Of a stretch of DNA of 64,000 nucleotides, positions 1-8,398 are shown in pieces. Every line of letters starts with the position of its first letter. Within the stretch, counting starts at the first letter, position 1. The DNA comes from RYN-122 sp963761655. GTDB lineage: Bacteria; Actinomycetota; Actinomycetes; Mycobacteriales; SCTD01. Position numbers and translations under genes: made by a program. Where the stretch lies: NCBI GenBank assembly GCA_963761655.1, contig CAVXHI010000002.1:496001-560000 (forward strand), given 5' to 3'. The notes under the pieces were generated by a model, which saw nothing but the letters and a program-made list of their open reading frames with translations, was not told the origin of the DNA and did not search any database.

Positions 1-530
1 CCGAGGTCCGGGTCGACGTCAGCCCCGAGGGCGAGGTCGTGGCGGCCACCCTGGTCCGCGGCGACGCCTCCATGCAGGTCAACGCCTTCGCCGCGCCCCG
101 CACCGAGGGCATCTGGCAGGAGGTCGCCGACGAGATCCAGGGCGCCCTGGTCGAGTCCGGCGGCAAGGCCGAGCAGCGGACGGGCGCCTTCGGCACCGAG
201 CTGCACGCGCTCGTCCCCACCGAGGTCCCCGGTCAGGGCCTGGCCCTCGCCCCGGCACGCTTCGTCGGCGTCGACGGCCCGCGCTGGTTCCTCCGCGCCC
301 TGCTGACCGGCACGGGCGCCACGGACGCCGCGGCGGCGGCCCCCCTCGAGGCGGCGCTGACGCAGGTCGTCGTCGTGCGCGGACCGGACCCGATGGCCGT
401 CCGCGACCCGCTGCCCCTGCGGCTGCCCCGCGAGGTGGCCGAGCAGGCCGCGCAGGCCCAGGACGAGGCCGGCTCGGCGCCGGACCTCGACCCGTTCGAG
501 CGGGGTCCGGAGATCACCGAGATCCGCTGA
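1..530 (+). CDS. DUF3710 domain-containing protein (3' part)
   Basis: Only the C-terminal part is present; the reading frame is open from the first bases of the window, so the start lies upstream. The visible portion reads as the DUF3710 family, a conserved actinobacterial protein of unknown function. It has a central segment with 'RTEGIWQEVADEI' and 'GVDGPRWFLRALLTG', and an acidic tail ending in EITEIR. An OB-fold gene and a DUF3159 gene follow on the same strand, the usual actinobacterial neighbourhood. No enzymatic motif is visible. Family assignment is fairly sure; function is unknown. Confidence 0.8.
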   Translation, partial: EVRVDVSPEGEVVAATLVRGDASMQVNAFAAPRTEGIWQEVADEIQGALVESGGKAEQRTGAFGTELHALVPTEVPGQGLALAPARFVGVDGPRWFLRALLTGTGATDAAAAAPLEAALTQVVVVRGPDPMAVRDPLPLRLPREVAEQAAQAQDEAGSAPDLDPFERGPEITEIR

Positions 531-541
531 CCCCGCGGACG

Positions 542-547
542 TAGGCT
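542..547 (+). promoter_or_regulatory. -10-like TAGGCT, leaderless-type spacing
   Basis: TAGGCT ends 6 nt before the ATG at 554, so a transcript would start at or next to the start codon. There is no Shine-Dalgarno sequence in this gap. No convincing -35 box is visible. Confidence 0.45.
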
Positions 548-553
548 CGACGC

Positions 554-937
554 ATGGGCGACACCAAGGCTCCGGGCCGGTTCCGCCGTGCGCTGACCCG
601 GCTGACCGCCGACGAGTCCGAGATCGACAGCCTCGACCTGCAGGACGAGGTCGCGTCCGCGGGTGCGACCGCCGTCGTCAGGTGCACCCGCGGCGAGCCG
701 GTCTGCGTGGCGGGCACCGTCACGGCGGTGGTGCTGCGGCCGCGCGCCGGCGTCCCGACCCTGGAGGCCGAGGTCTACGACGGCACCGGCACGGTCACGC
801 TCGTCTGGCTCGGCCGCCGGCGCATCCGCGGCATCGACCCGGGGCGCAGTCTCGTCGGGCGCGGCCGGATGACCCACCACGACGGCCGCCCCGCCATCTA
901 CAACCCGGCCTACGAGCTCAAGGCCACGGGTGGCTGA
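554..937 (+). CDS. OB-fold nucleic acid-binding domain protein
   Basis: A 127-residue protein. Residues about 35-125 have the beta-rich pattern of an OB fold of the tRNA_anti type, including 'CVAGTVTAVVLRPRAGVPTLEAE' in outline and 'YDGTGTVTLVWLGRRRIRGI', the shape seen in RecG/aspartyl-tRNA synthetase-like OB domains. The likely role is nucleic acid binding in the cytoplasm; no catalytic residues are seen. It sits 23 bp after the DUF3710 gene and overlaps the next gene by 8 bp, so it is probably co-transcribed with it. The ATG at 554 was chosen because a -10-like hexamer lies just upstream. Confidence 0.8.
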   Translation: MGDTKAPGRFRRALTRLTADESEIDSLDLQDEVASAGATAVVRCTRGEPVCVAGTVTAVVLRPRAGVPTLEAEVYDGTGTVTLVWLGRRRIRGIDPGRSLVGRGRMTHHDGRPAIYNPAYELKATGG

Positions 938-1571
938 CCAGGCGCCCGCGCCGTCCGCCTTCGTCGAGGCGTTCGGCGGCGTCCGGGGCCTGGTCGACAG
1001 CGCCCTGCCCGCCACGGTCTTCGTCCTCACCCGGCTCGTCACCGGGTCGCTCACGGTCGCGATCTACGCCGCCGTCGGGGTCGGCGTCGCCGTCCTGGCC
1101 GTCCGGCTGCTCTTCCGCCAGCCGCTGCAGCAGGCGCTGTCCGGCTTCCTCGGCCTCGGCGTCGCCGTCGTCGTCGCCCGGGCCACCGGCACCGGCGAGG
1201 GCTTCTTCCTGCCGGGCATCCTCACCACGGCGCTCACCGGTGTGGGCTTCGTCGTGTCGCTGCTGCTGCGCAAGCCCGCCGTCGGGCTGGCGCTGCAGGC
1301 CTACGACCCCGTGTACGCGGGCTGGCGCGAGCACGCCCCGCTGCGCCGGGCGGTCGAGCTCGCGACCGCCTTCTGGGCGCTGACCTTCTTCATCCGGTCC
1401 GGAGTCGCCTTCGGCGTGTACCGCCAGGCCGGGGACAACGACGGCGCGCTGCTGCTCGTCATCAACCTGGTGAAGTGGCCGCTCATCGTCGCGGCCGCCC
1501 TGCTGACGGTGGCCCTGGTGAAGAAGGCCGGCCCGCCGCCGGCGCTCGAGGCCGAGCAGCCCCAGCCCTAG
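930..1571 (+). CDS. DUF3159 domain-containing membrane protein
   Basis: A 213-residue integral membrane protein starting at GTG inside the end of the OB-fold gene. Several hydrophobic helices are visible: about residues 25-45, 50-65, 70-110, 130-150 and a last one around 170-195. The tail is short and proline/glutamate-rich. The sequence matches the actinobacterial DUF3159 family, whose function is not established. Its position between an OB-fold protein and the TrkA pair is the usual one. It converges with the TrkA gene at 1568, and the two stop codons overlap by 4 bp. Confidence 0.8.
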   Translation: MADQAPAPSAFVEAFGGVRGLVDSALPATVFVLTRLVTGSLTVAIYAAVGVGVAVLAVRLLFRQPLQQALSGFLGLGVAVVVARATGTGEGFFLPGILTTALTGVGFVVSLLLRKPAVGLALQAYDPVYAGWREHAPLRRAVELATAFWALTFFIRSGVAFGVYRQAGDNDGALLLVINLVKWPLIVAAALLTVALVKKAGPPPALEAEQPQP

Positions 1572-2257
1572 CCCAGGCGGTCGGGCGTGACCACCCCGGT
1601 GTGGCCGCCCAGCAGGCGGTCCAGCTCGCCCTCGACCTCCGCGGTGGCGACCAGCAGCAGCTCGTCCCCGCCCTCGAGGGCGGCGTCGGGCGTGGGCACG
1701 AGCACCCGGCCGTCGCGCAGGACGGCGACCAGCGCGGCGTCGACCGGCCAGGCGATCGAGCCGACGGTCTGCCCGACGATCGGGGCGTCGTCGGACAGGG
1801 TCAGCTCGACGAGGTTGGCCTGGCCCTGCCGGAACGTGAGCAGGCGGACGAGGTCGCCGACGCTGACGGCCTCCTCGACGACGGCGGCCAGCAGGCGCGG
1901 GCTGGAGACGGAGACGTCGACGCCCCAGCTCTCGTTGAACAGCCACTCGTTCTTCGGGTGGTTGACCCGGGCGACGACGCGCTCGACCCCGAACTCGGTC
2001 TTGGCCAGCAGCGACACGACGAGGTTGACCTTGTCGTCGCCGGTGGCGGCCACGACGACGTCGCAGGCCTGCGCCCGGGCGGCGACCAGGCTGTCGAGCT
2101 CGCAGGCGTCGGCCTGCAGCCACTCGGCGCCCGGCACGGAGGCGACCTTCATGGCCCGCGCCTCGCGCTCGATGAGCAGGACCTGGTGGCCGTTGCCCAG
2201 CAGCTCCAGGGCGATGGACCGGCCGACGTTGCCGGCCCCGGCGATGGCGACGCGCAT
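1568..2257 (-). CDS. TrkA-like RCK potassium-channel regulatory subunit (second of pair)
   Basis: A 229-residue cytosolic protein. It has an N-terminal Rossmann NAD-binding RCK_N domain with GxGxxG as 'IAGAGNVG', followed by an RCK_C domain (residues about 140-225, 'LSDDAPIVGQTVGSI'). Such subunits gate Trk/Ktr-type or other K+ transporters in response to nucleotides. The ATG at 2257 shares one base with the stop of the upstream TrkA gene (TGATG), so translation is coupled; a longer upstream extension was rejected for this reason. The partner is likely the first TrkA protein and the divergent KimA-like permease. No channel subunit (TrkH/KtrB) is visible in the window. Confidence 0.88.
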   Translation of the reverse strand: MRVAIAGAGNVGRSIALELLGNGHQVLLIEREARAMKVASVPGAEWLQADACELDSLVAARAQACDVVVAATGDDKVNLVVSLLAKTEFGVERVVARVNHPKNEWLFNESWGVDVSVSSPRLLAAVVEEAVSVGDLVRLLTFRQGQANLVELTLSDDAPIVGQTVGSIAWPVDAALVAVLRDGRVLVPTPDAALEGGDELLLVATAEVEGELDRLLGGHTGVVTPDRLG

Positions 2258-2922
2258 CAGTCGTCCTCCTTCGGACCTGCGGCGAAGGTGCTGATGACCC
2301 GTTCGCGGTCGTCGATCTCGAGGGCGACGTGGACGAGGTCGCCCTCCTGGACGACGGTGCCGTCCTTGGGCAGCTGGGCGACGCCGAGGCGGGTGATGAA
2401 CACGCACCGTGCGCCGGCCGCGGCCTCGAGGGAGGACAGCCGGTGGCCGATCCACTCGGGCGCCACCGCGACCTCGGCGAGCACGACCCGGCCGCTCGGG
2501 TCGCGGTACTGCGACAGCAGGCCCTCCGGGAGCAGGCGCCGCAGGACCTGGTCGGCGGTCCACCGGACCGTCGCGACCGTGGGGATGCCGAGCTTCTCGT
2601 AGACCTCGGCGCGGCGGGCGTCGTAGATCCGGGCGACGACGTTCTCGACGCCGAACGTCTCCCGGGCCACCCGGGCCGCGATGATGTTGCTGTTGTCGCC
2701 GTTGCTCACGGCGGCGAAGGCCTGCGCGCCCTCGATGCCGGCCTCGACGAGGGTGTCGCGGTCGAACCCGACGCCGCTGACCCGGCGGCCCTGGAACGTC
2801 TCCGGCAGGCGGCGGAAGGCGTTGGCGTCCCGGTCGATGACGGCGACGTCGTGGTGCAGCAGCTCCAGGCTCTTCGCGAGGGCGCTGCCGACGCGGCCGC
2901 AGCCCATGATCACGACGTGCAC
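2257..2922 (-). CDS. TrkA-like RCK potassium-uptake regulator (first of pair)
   Basis: A 221-residue RCK_N/RCK_C protein beginning 'VHVVIMGCGRVGSAL', with the dinucleotide-binding glycine motif, the acidic residue after beta 2 ('VIDRD'), and a C-terminal RCK_C domain from about residue 140. I chose the GTG at 2922 because GGAGG lies about 7 nt upstream and the Rossmann strand starts immediately. The stop overlaps the next gene. It is divergently transcribed from the KimA-like permease across about 80 bp. Its role is inferred as sensing nucleotide and regulating potassium transport. Confidence 0.88.
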   Translation of the reverse strand: MHVVIMGCGRVGSALAKSLELLHHDVAVIDRDANAFRRLPETFQGRRVSGVGFDRDTLVEAGIEGAQAFAAVSNGDNSNIIAARVARETFGVENVVARIYDARRAEVYEKLGIPTVATVRWTADQVLRRLLPEGLLSQYRDPSGRVVLAEVAVAPEWIGHRLSSLEAAAGARCVFITRLGVAQLPKDGTVVQEGDLVHVALEIDDRERVISTFAAGPKEDD

Positions 2923-2970
2923 GAGGGGTCCTCCAGCAAGGACCGCACGCGGCGTCCGGCCCGCAGCGAC

Positions 2971-2994
2971 GCTACACGGGGGCCTCCCCGTAGC
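2971..2994. promoter_or_regulatory. Dyad overlapping the kimA -10 region (candidate operator)
   Basis: GCTAC (2971-2975) pairs with GTAGC (2990-2994), and GGGG (2978-2981) pairs with CCCC (2986-2989) around a 4-nt centre. The right arm overlaps TAGCCT (2991-2996), which lies 8 nt before the kimA GTG. It could bind a regulator of the divergent trkA/kimA genes, or fold in RNA if transcription starts further upstream. Confidence 0.35.
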
Positions 2995-2996
2995 CT
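2991..2996 (+). promoter_or_regulatory. -10-like TAGCCT before kimA
   Basis: TAGCCT ends 8 nt before the GTG at 3005. No Shine-Dalgarno sequence precedes that start, which fits a leaderless or nearly leaderless transcript. Confidence 0.4.
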
Positions 2997-3004
2997 CTCG
3001 CGAC

Positions 3005-5008
3005 GTGGCTGATGCGAACGACGTCTTCAAGCGGCTCGTCCTCGGCCGGGCCATCCGGAGCGACAAGCTCGGCGACACCCTGCTGCCCAAGCGGATCGCG
3101 CTGCCGGTGTTCGCCAGCGACGCCCTGTCGTCGGTGGCCTACGCCCCCGACGAGATCTTCCTGACCCTGGCCATCGCCGGCGCCACCGCGTACACGTTCA
3201 GCTGGAAGATCGCCCTCGTCGTCGCCCTCGTGATGGCGACGGTGATCGTCAGCTACCGGCAGAACGTCCACGCCTACCCGAGCGGCGGCGGCGACTACGA
3301 GGTCGCGACCGTGAACCTCGGCAAGACCGCAGGGCTCACGGTGGCGAGCGCCCTGCTGGTCGACTACGTCCTCACCGTGGCGGTGTCCATCTCCTCCGCC
3401 GCGCAGTACGCCGCCTCCGCGGTGCGCTCGCTGAACGGCCACGAGGCCGAGATCGCCGTCGTCGCGACGCTGTTCCTCATGACGATGAACCTGCGCGGGG
3501 TGAAGGAGTCGGGGTCGGCCTTCGCCGCCCCGACGTACGTCTTCATGGTCGCCATCCTCGGGATGAGCGCCTACGGGCTGCTGCGCTTCGCCTTCGGGGA
3601 CCTGCCTCCGGTGGAGAGCGCCGGGCTGACGATCGTGCCGTCCAGCGAGTACTCCAACGGGGTCACCGGGCTCGCCGGCGCCTTCCTGCTGCTGCGGGCC
3701 TTCTCCAGCGGCTGCGCCGCCCTGACCGGCGTCGAGGCGATCAGCAACGGCGTCCCGGCGTTCCAGAAGCCCAAGAGCAGGAACGCCGCCACGACGCTCG
3801 GGCTGCTCGGCGTCATCGCCGTGACGATGGTCCTCGGGGTCATCACGCTGGCCAACCTCACCGACCTGCGCTTCGCCGAGGAGCCGGCGACGCAGCTCAT
3901 GCGCGACGGGCAGCTGGTCGGGCCGGACTACGTGCAGGACCCCGTCATCGGGCAGCTCGCCAAGGCGGTCTTCGACGGCTTCCCCTTCGGCTTCTACGTC
4001 GTGGCCGCCGCGACCGGGATCATCCTCGTGCTGGCCGCGAACACCGCCTTCAACGGCTTCCCGGTGCTCGGCTCGATCCTCGCCCACGACGGCTTCCTGC
4101 CGCGGCAGCTCTACACGCGCGGCGACCGCCTGGCCTACAGCAACGGGATCCTGCTGCTGGCGGGCTCGGCCATCGTGCTGATCCTCGCCTTCGACGCCGA
4201 GGTCACCAAGCTCATCCAGCTGTACATCGTCGGGGTGTTCATCAGCTTCACCTGCAGCCAGACCGGCATGGTCCGGCACTGGACCCGGCTGCTGCGCACC
4301 GAGACCGACCCCGCCGCCCGGCGCCGGATGACCCGCACCCGCGTCATCAACGCCTTCGGGCTGGTGATGACCGGGTTCGTGCTCGTGGTCGTGCTGATCA
4401 CCAAGTTCACCCGCGGGGCGTACATCGCCCTGATCGCGATGGCCGTGCTGTTCGTGATCATGCGGGGGATCAACCGGCACTACGAGGGCATCCGGGCCGA
4501 GCTCGCGCCCGAGGAGAGCAACCCGCCGCTCCCCAGCCGCAACAACGCCGTCGTCCTGGTGTCGAAGATCCACGCCCCGACGCTGCGTGCCCTGTCCTAC
4601 GCCAAGGCCACCCGGCCGCACACCCTCACCGCGCTGACGGTCGCGGTCGACGCGGACGAGGCCCGGGCGCTGCAGGACGAGTGGGACCGGCGCGGCCTCG
4701 ACGTCCCGCTGACGATCATCGCCTCGCCGTACCGCGAGATCACCCGGCCCGTGCTCGACCACATCGCCGCCATGCGCCGCAGCAGTCCGCGCGACGTCGT
4801 GACGGTGTTCATCCCGGAGTACGTCGTCGGGCGGTGGTGGGAGCAGCTGCTGCACAACCAGAGCGCCCTGCGGCTCAAGGGCCGGCTGCTCTACCAGCCG
4901 GGCGTCATGGTCACGAGCGTCCCGTACCAGCTGCGCTCCTCCGACCGGCGGCTCGAGGAGGACGACCCCACGGCCGTGGCGGGCTCGACCCGACGGCCGA
5001 CGGCGTGA
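3005..5008 (+). CDS. kimA: KimA-like high-affinity K+/H+ symporter (APC superfamily)
   Basis: A 667-residue APC-superfamily permease with about 12 transmembrane helices (residues about 40-480) and a C-terminal cytosolic alpha/beta domain of roughly 150 residues. It matches Bacillus KimA (YdaO) through its length: 'FASDALSSVAYAPDEI', 'SYRQNVHAYPSGGGDYEV', 'LLVDYVLTVAVSIS', 'RAFSSGCAALTGVEAISNGVPAF', 'LVLAANTAFNGFP' and, near the end, 'LLHNQSALRLKGRL'. KimA imports K+ with protons. The divergent TrkA pair supports a potassium role. The GTG at 3005 gives the KimA-like N-terminus. The stop overlaps the next start by GTGA. Many databases would call it simply an APC family permease. Confidence 0.85.
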   Translation: MADANDVFKRLVLGRAIRSDKLGDTLLPKRIALPVFASDALSSVAYAPDEIFLTLAIAGATAYTFSWKIALVVALVMATVIVSYRQNVHAYPSGGGDYEVATVNLGKTAGLTVASALLVDYVLTVAVSISSAAQYAASAVRSLNGHEAEIAVVATLFLMTMNLRGVKESGSAFAAPTYVFMVAILGMSAYGLLRFAFGDLPPVESAGLTIVPSSEYSNGVTGLAGAFLLLRAFSSGCAALTGVEAISNGVPAFQKPKSRNAATTLGLLGVIAVTMVLGVITLANLTDLRFAEEPATQLMRDGQLVGPDYVQDPVIGQLAKAVFDGFPFGFYVVAAATGIILVLAANTAFNGFPVLGSILAHDGFLPRQLYTRGDRLAYSNGILLLAGSAIVLILAFDAEVTKLIQLYIVGVFISFTCSQTGMVRHWTRLLRTETDPAARRRMTRTRVINAFGLVMTGFVLVVVLITKFTRGAYIALIAMAVLFVIMRGINRHYEGIRAELAPEESNPPLPSRNNAVVLVSKIHAPTLRALSYAKATRPHTLTALTVAVDADEARALQDEWDRRGLDVPLTIIASPYREITRPVLDHIAAMRRSSPRDVVTVFIPEYVVGRWWEQLLHNQSALRLKGRLLYQPGVMVTSVPYQLRSSDRRLEEDDPTAVAGSTRRPTA

Positions 5009-6225
5009 GCGAGCTGCTCGAGCTCGTCCTGGGCCAGGTCGCCGCCGGCGGCGCGTGCGTGGCCCGGCACCCCGACGGGAGGGTCGTCTTCGTCCGGCAC
5101 GGCCTGCCCGGCGAGCGGGTCCGCGCGGTCGTCACCGGGAGCACGGCGAACTACCTGCGCGCCGACGCCGTCGAGGTCCTCGAGGCGTCCGCGCACCGGG
5201 TGGAGCCGCCCTGCCCGTACGCCCGGCCGGGCCGGTGCGGCGGCTGCGACTTCCAGCACGTCGCCCTGCCCGAGCAGCGGGTGCTCAAGGCGGCCCTGGT
5301 CGCCGAGCAGCTGCAGCGGCTGGCCGGGGTGGCGTGGGACGGCGAGGTCGAGCCGGTCCCGGGCGACGACGAGGGCCTGGGCTGGCGGCTGCGCACGACC
5401 TTCGCCGCCGCGCCCGACGGCGCCCTCGGCCTGCACCGGCACCGGTCGCACGACCTCGAGCCGCTGGACCGCTGCCTGATCTGCGCTCCGGGCCTGCCCC
5501 CGGTGCTCGACCTGCCCTGGCCCGGCGCGACCACCGTCGAGGCCGGGACGACGTCGGGGGGCGACCAGCGGGTCGTCCACGTGCTCGGCCGGCCCGACCC
5601 GCTGCCCGACCTCGACGCCGGCGTCGTGGTCGGCGGCCGCCGCCTGCGGTCCCCGCACGGGCTGTCCCACACGGTCCGCGGGCGTCGCTTCGAGGTGTCG
5701 GCCGGGGGCTTCTGGCAGGGGCACCGCGGGGCGGCCGACCTGCTGTCGGACGTCGTCCTGGAGTGGCTCGACCCGCAGCCGGGGGAGTCCGCCGTCGACC
5801 TGTACGCCGGGGCCGGCCTGTTCGCCGCCCTGCTGGGGGAGGCCGTGGGGGAGCACGGCCGGGTGCTCGCCGCCGAGAGCGACCCGCGGGCCGCCGCCGA
5901 CGCCGCCCGCAACACCGCGGACCTGCCCCAGGTCAAGGTCCGCACCGAGGGCGTGGACGCGCAGCTGGTGCGGCGCCTCGGTGCACCCGACCTCGTCGTG
6001 CTGGACCCCCCGCGCAGCGGCGCCGGCCTCGACGTCGCCCGGGCGCTGTCCGGCCTGCGGCCGCGGGCCCTGGCGTGGGTCTCCTGCGACGCGGCGTCGT
6101 TCGCCCGGGACCTCCGGGTCCTGCTCGACGCCGGGTGGTCGCTGGAGCGGCTACGGGCCTTCGACGCCTTCCCGATGACCGAGCACGTCGAGACGGTCGC
6201 GCTGCTGTCCGCGCCGGTGTTCTAG
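5005..6225 (+). CDS. Class I SAM-dependent RNA methyltransferase (TrmA/RumA family, TRAM domain)
   Basis: A 406-residue RNA m5U-methyltransferase-family enzyme. It has an N-terminal TRAM beta-barrel (residues 1-60), then 4Fe-4S ligands in 'PPCPYARPGRCGGCDF' with a fourth Cys in 'DRCLIC', then a Rossmann methyltransferase domain with SAM motif 'DLYAGAGLFA', 'VLDPPRSGAG', the nucleophilic Cys in 'WVSCDAASFARDL', and the terminal 'HVETVALL' that carries the general base Glu. It probably methylates C5 of uridine in rRNA or tRNA; the substrate cannot be read from sequence. GTGA overlap with kimA. It converges with the MFS gene, stops overlapping by 4 bp. Confidence 0.9.
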   Translation: MSELLELVLGQVAAGGACVARHPDGRVVFVRHGLPGERVRAVVTGSTANYLRADAVEVLEASAHRVEPPCPYARPGRCGGCDFQHVALPEQRVLKAALVAEQLQRLAGVAWDGEVEPVPGDDEGLGWRLRTTFAAAPDGALGLHRHRSHDLEPLDRCLICAPGLPPVLDLPWPGATTVEAGTTSGGDQRVVHVLGRPDPLPDLDAGVVVGGRRLRSPHGLSHTVRGRRFEVSAGGFWQGHRGAADLLSDVVLEWLDPQPGESAVDLYAGAGLFAALLGEAVGEHGRVLAAESDPRAAADAARNTADLPQVKVRTEGVDAQLVRRLGAPDLVVLDPPRSGAGLDVARALSGLRPRALAWVSCDAASFARDLRVLLDAGWSLERLRAFDAFPMTEHVETVALLSAPVF

Positions 6226-7487
6226 GCGCCCTCCAGGGCCTCCACGGGCAGCCGGTCGGCGTCGTGCCACCGGCGCGCGACCAGGAGCAGCAGCCCGGCG
6301 ACGACGATCCCGGGCAGGGCCAGCAGGAAGGCCAGCTGCAGGCCCTCGTCGTCACCGCCGTGGCCGGACGCGACCAGCCCGAAGACCAGCGGGGCGCCGC
6401 CCTCGGCGAGAGCCCGGACCACGGTGCGCAGGGCCTCGGCCCGCCCGCGCATGCGCGGCTCGACGACGTCCACCCGCACCGCGTCCAGCGTGGGGATGGT
6501 CGCGGCCAGGGCGGCCGAGCCGAGGACGAGGAACGGCAGGGCGAGGGTCAGGCTGTGCACGAACAGGGCGGGCAGCCAGGCGGCGGCGGTGACCAGGTAG
6601 GCCAGGCCGGTCCAGGTCAGCCGCAGCGAGCCGCGTCCCTTGGCGGCCAGGGCGTCCGACAGCCGGCTCCCGACGACGATCCCCGACACGGCGCCGACGC
6701 CCATGGCGACCAGGGCGAGGTCAGCGACCGGCGTGCTGACGCCGTAGCGGGCGACGGCGAACAGGGTCGCGAACGCGCTCGCGCCGGCCAGGTAGTAGGC
6801 CCCGGCCGTGGCGGCGAGCAGCACGAGGACGACCGTCGGGGTGCGCAGCAGCCGTCCGGCGACGGCCGGGAACGGGACCGCCGGGCCGGTGCCGGCGTCG
6901 GCGCGGGCCGGCTCCGGGGTGCGGGCCAGGACGGGGGCGAGCAGCAGGGCGGGCACCGCGAGGGCCAGGAACGCCCAGCGCCAGGACAGCAGCGCCACAC
7001 AGACCGCGCCGGTGCCGATCCCCAGCGCCCCGCCGAGCAGCTGCCCGGCACCGATGCGGCCGAGCGCGCGACCGCGTTCCGCGCGGGGGACGGCGTCGCC
7101 GACGAGCGAGGGGTAGGCCGGACCGACGGTGGCCAGCACGACGCCGAGCGCCGCGCGGGCGACCAGCAGCCAGACCAGGCCCTGGGCGGCGCCGGTGGCG
7201 AGCATGGCCACGGACCAGGTGAACGTGGAGACCGCCAGCATGCGCAGGCGGGGGACGGTGTCGACCAGGACCCCGGCCACCAGGGTGGCGGCCGCGCCGA
7301 CGACGCCGAAGACCGCACCGACCAGACCCAGCTGGGCGAGGGACAGGCCGAGGTCGGTGCGCAGGGCGGGGGCGACGGCGCCGAGGGCGCTGCGGTCGGC
7401 GTAGTCGAGGACGACCAGCAGGGTGAGCACGTCGACGACGCGCCGCCCGGTCCCGGACGTCGCCACCGGTCTGGACAGGACGGTCAT
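6222..7487 (-). CDS. MFS transporter
   Basis: A 421-residue major facilitator with 12 predicted transmembrane helices. It has the motif-A-like loop between TM2 and TM3 ('LVDTVPRLRML') and a central cytoplasmic loop. The N-terminal half contains 'LDYADRSALGAVAPAL', the Spinster-like/sugar-phosphate-family style of TM1. The substrate is unknown. The ATG at 7487 lies 8 bp after the stop of the lipid kinase gene, suggesting an operon with the kinase and flavoprotein; no clear Shine-Dalgarno sequence is seen, consistent with translational coupling. Confidence 0.85.
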   Translation of the reverse strand: MTVLSRPVATSGTGRRVVDVLTLLVVLDYADRSALGAVAPALRTDLGLSLAQLGLVGAVFGVVGAAATLVAGVLVDTVPRLRMLAVSTFTWSVAMLATGAAQGLVWLLVARAALGVVLATVGPAYPSLVGDAVPRAERGRALGRIGAGQLLGGALGIGTGAVCVALLSWRWAFLALAVPALLLAPVLARTPEPARADAGTGPAVPFPAVAGRLLRTPTVVLVLLAATAGAYYLAGASAFATLFAVARYGVSTPVADLALVAMGVGAVSGIVVGSRLSDALAAKGRGSLRLTWTGLAYLVTAAAWLPALFVHSLTLALPFLVLGSAALAATIPTLDAVRVDVVEPRMRGRAEALRTVVRALAEGGAPLVFGLVASGHGGDDEGLQLAFLLALPGIVVAGLLLLVARRWHDADRLPVEALEGA

Positions 7488-7495
7488 CGGGAGGG

Positions 7496-8398
7496 TCAAG
7501 CCGCCGGGGCGGCGCCGTCTTCCCCGGGGAGCAGGACCCGGAGGGCGCCGGCCCGGACAGTGACCGTGCACGGCAGCGTCCCCACCGGGTCGCCGTCGGC
7601 GAAGACCCGGAAGGGCCGGTCGGCGTCGAGCTCGACGGTGCGCACGGGGCGGACGTCGATGCTCGGGCGGCGCACGTGCGTGCCCCGGAACACCTCGGGC
7701 AGGGCGGCCAGGAACGTGCGTCGGGACGTCGCGCTGCTGGTGACGAGGTCGAGGGCGCCGTCGTGCACCGAGGCGTCCGGGGCCAGCCGCATGCCGCCTC
7801 CGTAGACGCCGCTGTTGGCGACCGCGACCGACCAGCCGGTCACGGCGAACGGGACACCGTCGGCGGTCCCGGTGAAGGCGGCGTGCTCCCAGGACGCGAC
7901 GACGGCGAGCGAGCCGTAGAGGTACACCAGGCCGCCCAGGGGGAGGCGGCTGGTGAGGACCCGCTCCTGCACGTCGCTGTCGAAGCCGACGCTCGCGATC
8001 CCGAGGAACCCGGTGGTGCCGGTCGCCGAGGTCACCTGGCCCAGGTCGACGGCCCGCTCGGTCCCGGTGTCCAGGACGGCGCAGGCCGCCACCGGGTCGC
8101 CGCCGAGCCCGACCGCCCGGCAGAAGTCGTTCCCGCGGCCGCCGGGCAGGACGGCGAGCAGACCGCCGCCGTCGGCGACCGCGGAGGCGACCCGCCCGAC
8201 GAGGCCGTCGCCGCCCATGGCCACGACGACGCGGTCGTCGGCGAGGGCCTCCGCGACCAGCTCGTCGGCGTGCTCCAGCGACCGGGTGGCTGTCGTGCGG
8301 AGGTCGTGCGCGGCCAGCGCCGCCTCGACGGCGGGCAGCAGGCGGCGGGCCCGGCCGCCGCCGGCCGCCGGGTTCACGACCAGCTGCAGGCGCCTCAC
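7496..8398 (-). CDS. Diacylglycerol kinase family lipid kinase
   Basis: A 300-residue DAGK-catalytic protein. 'LVVNPAAGGGRAR' is the N-terminal nucleotide loop, 'VAMGGDGLVGRVASA' corresponds to GGDGT (T replaced by L), and 'LPGGRGNDFCRAVG' is the usual actinobacterial variant of LPxGTxND. It probably phosphorylates a neutral lipid such as diacylglycerol at the membrane inner face. The GTG start overlaps the flavoprotein stop as GTGA. With the flavoprotein, TetR and GlpD it forms a glycerol/ether- or glycerolipid-type cluster; as I recall the same four families are neighbours in Mycobacterium tuberculosis (Rv2249c-Rv2252). Confidence 0.88.
   Translation of the reverse strand: MRRLQLVVNPAAGGGRARRLLPAVEAALAAHDLRTTATRSLEHADELVAEALADDRVVVAMGGDGLVGRVASAVADGGGLLAVLPGGRGNDFCRAVGLGGDPVAACAVLDTGTERAVDLGQVTSATGTTGFLGIASVGFDSDVQERVLTSRLPLGGLVYLYGSLAVVASWEHAAFTGTADGVPFAVTGWSVAVANSGVYGGGMRLAPDASVHDGALDLVTSSATSRRTFLAALPEVFRGTHVRRPSIDVRPVRTVELDADRPFRVFADGDPVGTLPCTVTVRAGALRVLLPGEDGAAPAA

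Noticed and set aside
2923..3004. c-di-AMP (ydaO-type) riboswitch before kimA
   Set aside because: Only 82 bp separate the divergent genes and the start seems leaderless; the multi-stem riboswitch does not fit and its conserved motifs are absent.
2972..4855. Long open frame on the minus strand opposite kimA
   Set aside because: Product is repetitive His/Asp/Arg/Gly-rich sequence, a typical shadow of a high-GC gene; kimA is unmistakable on the plus strand.
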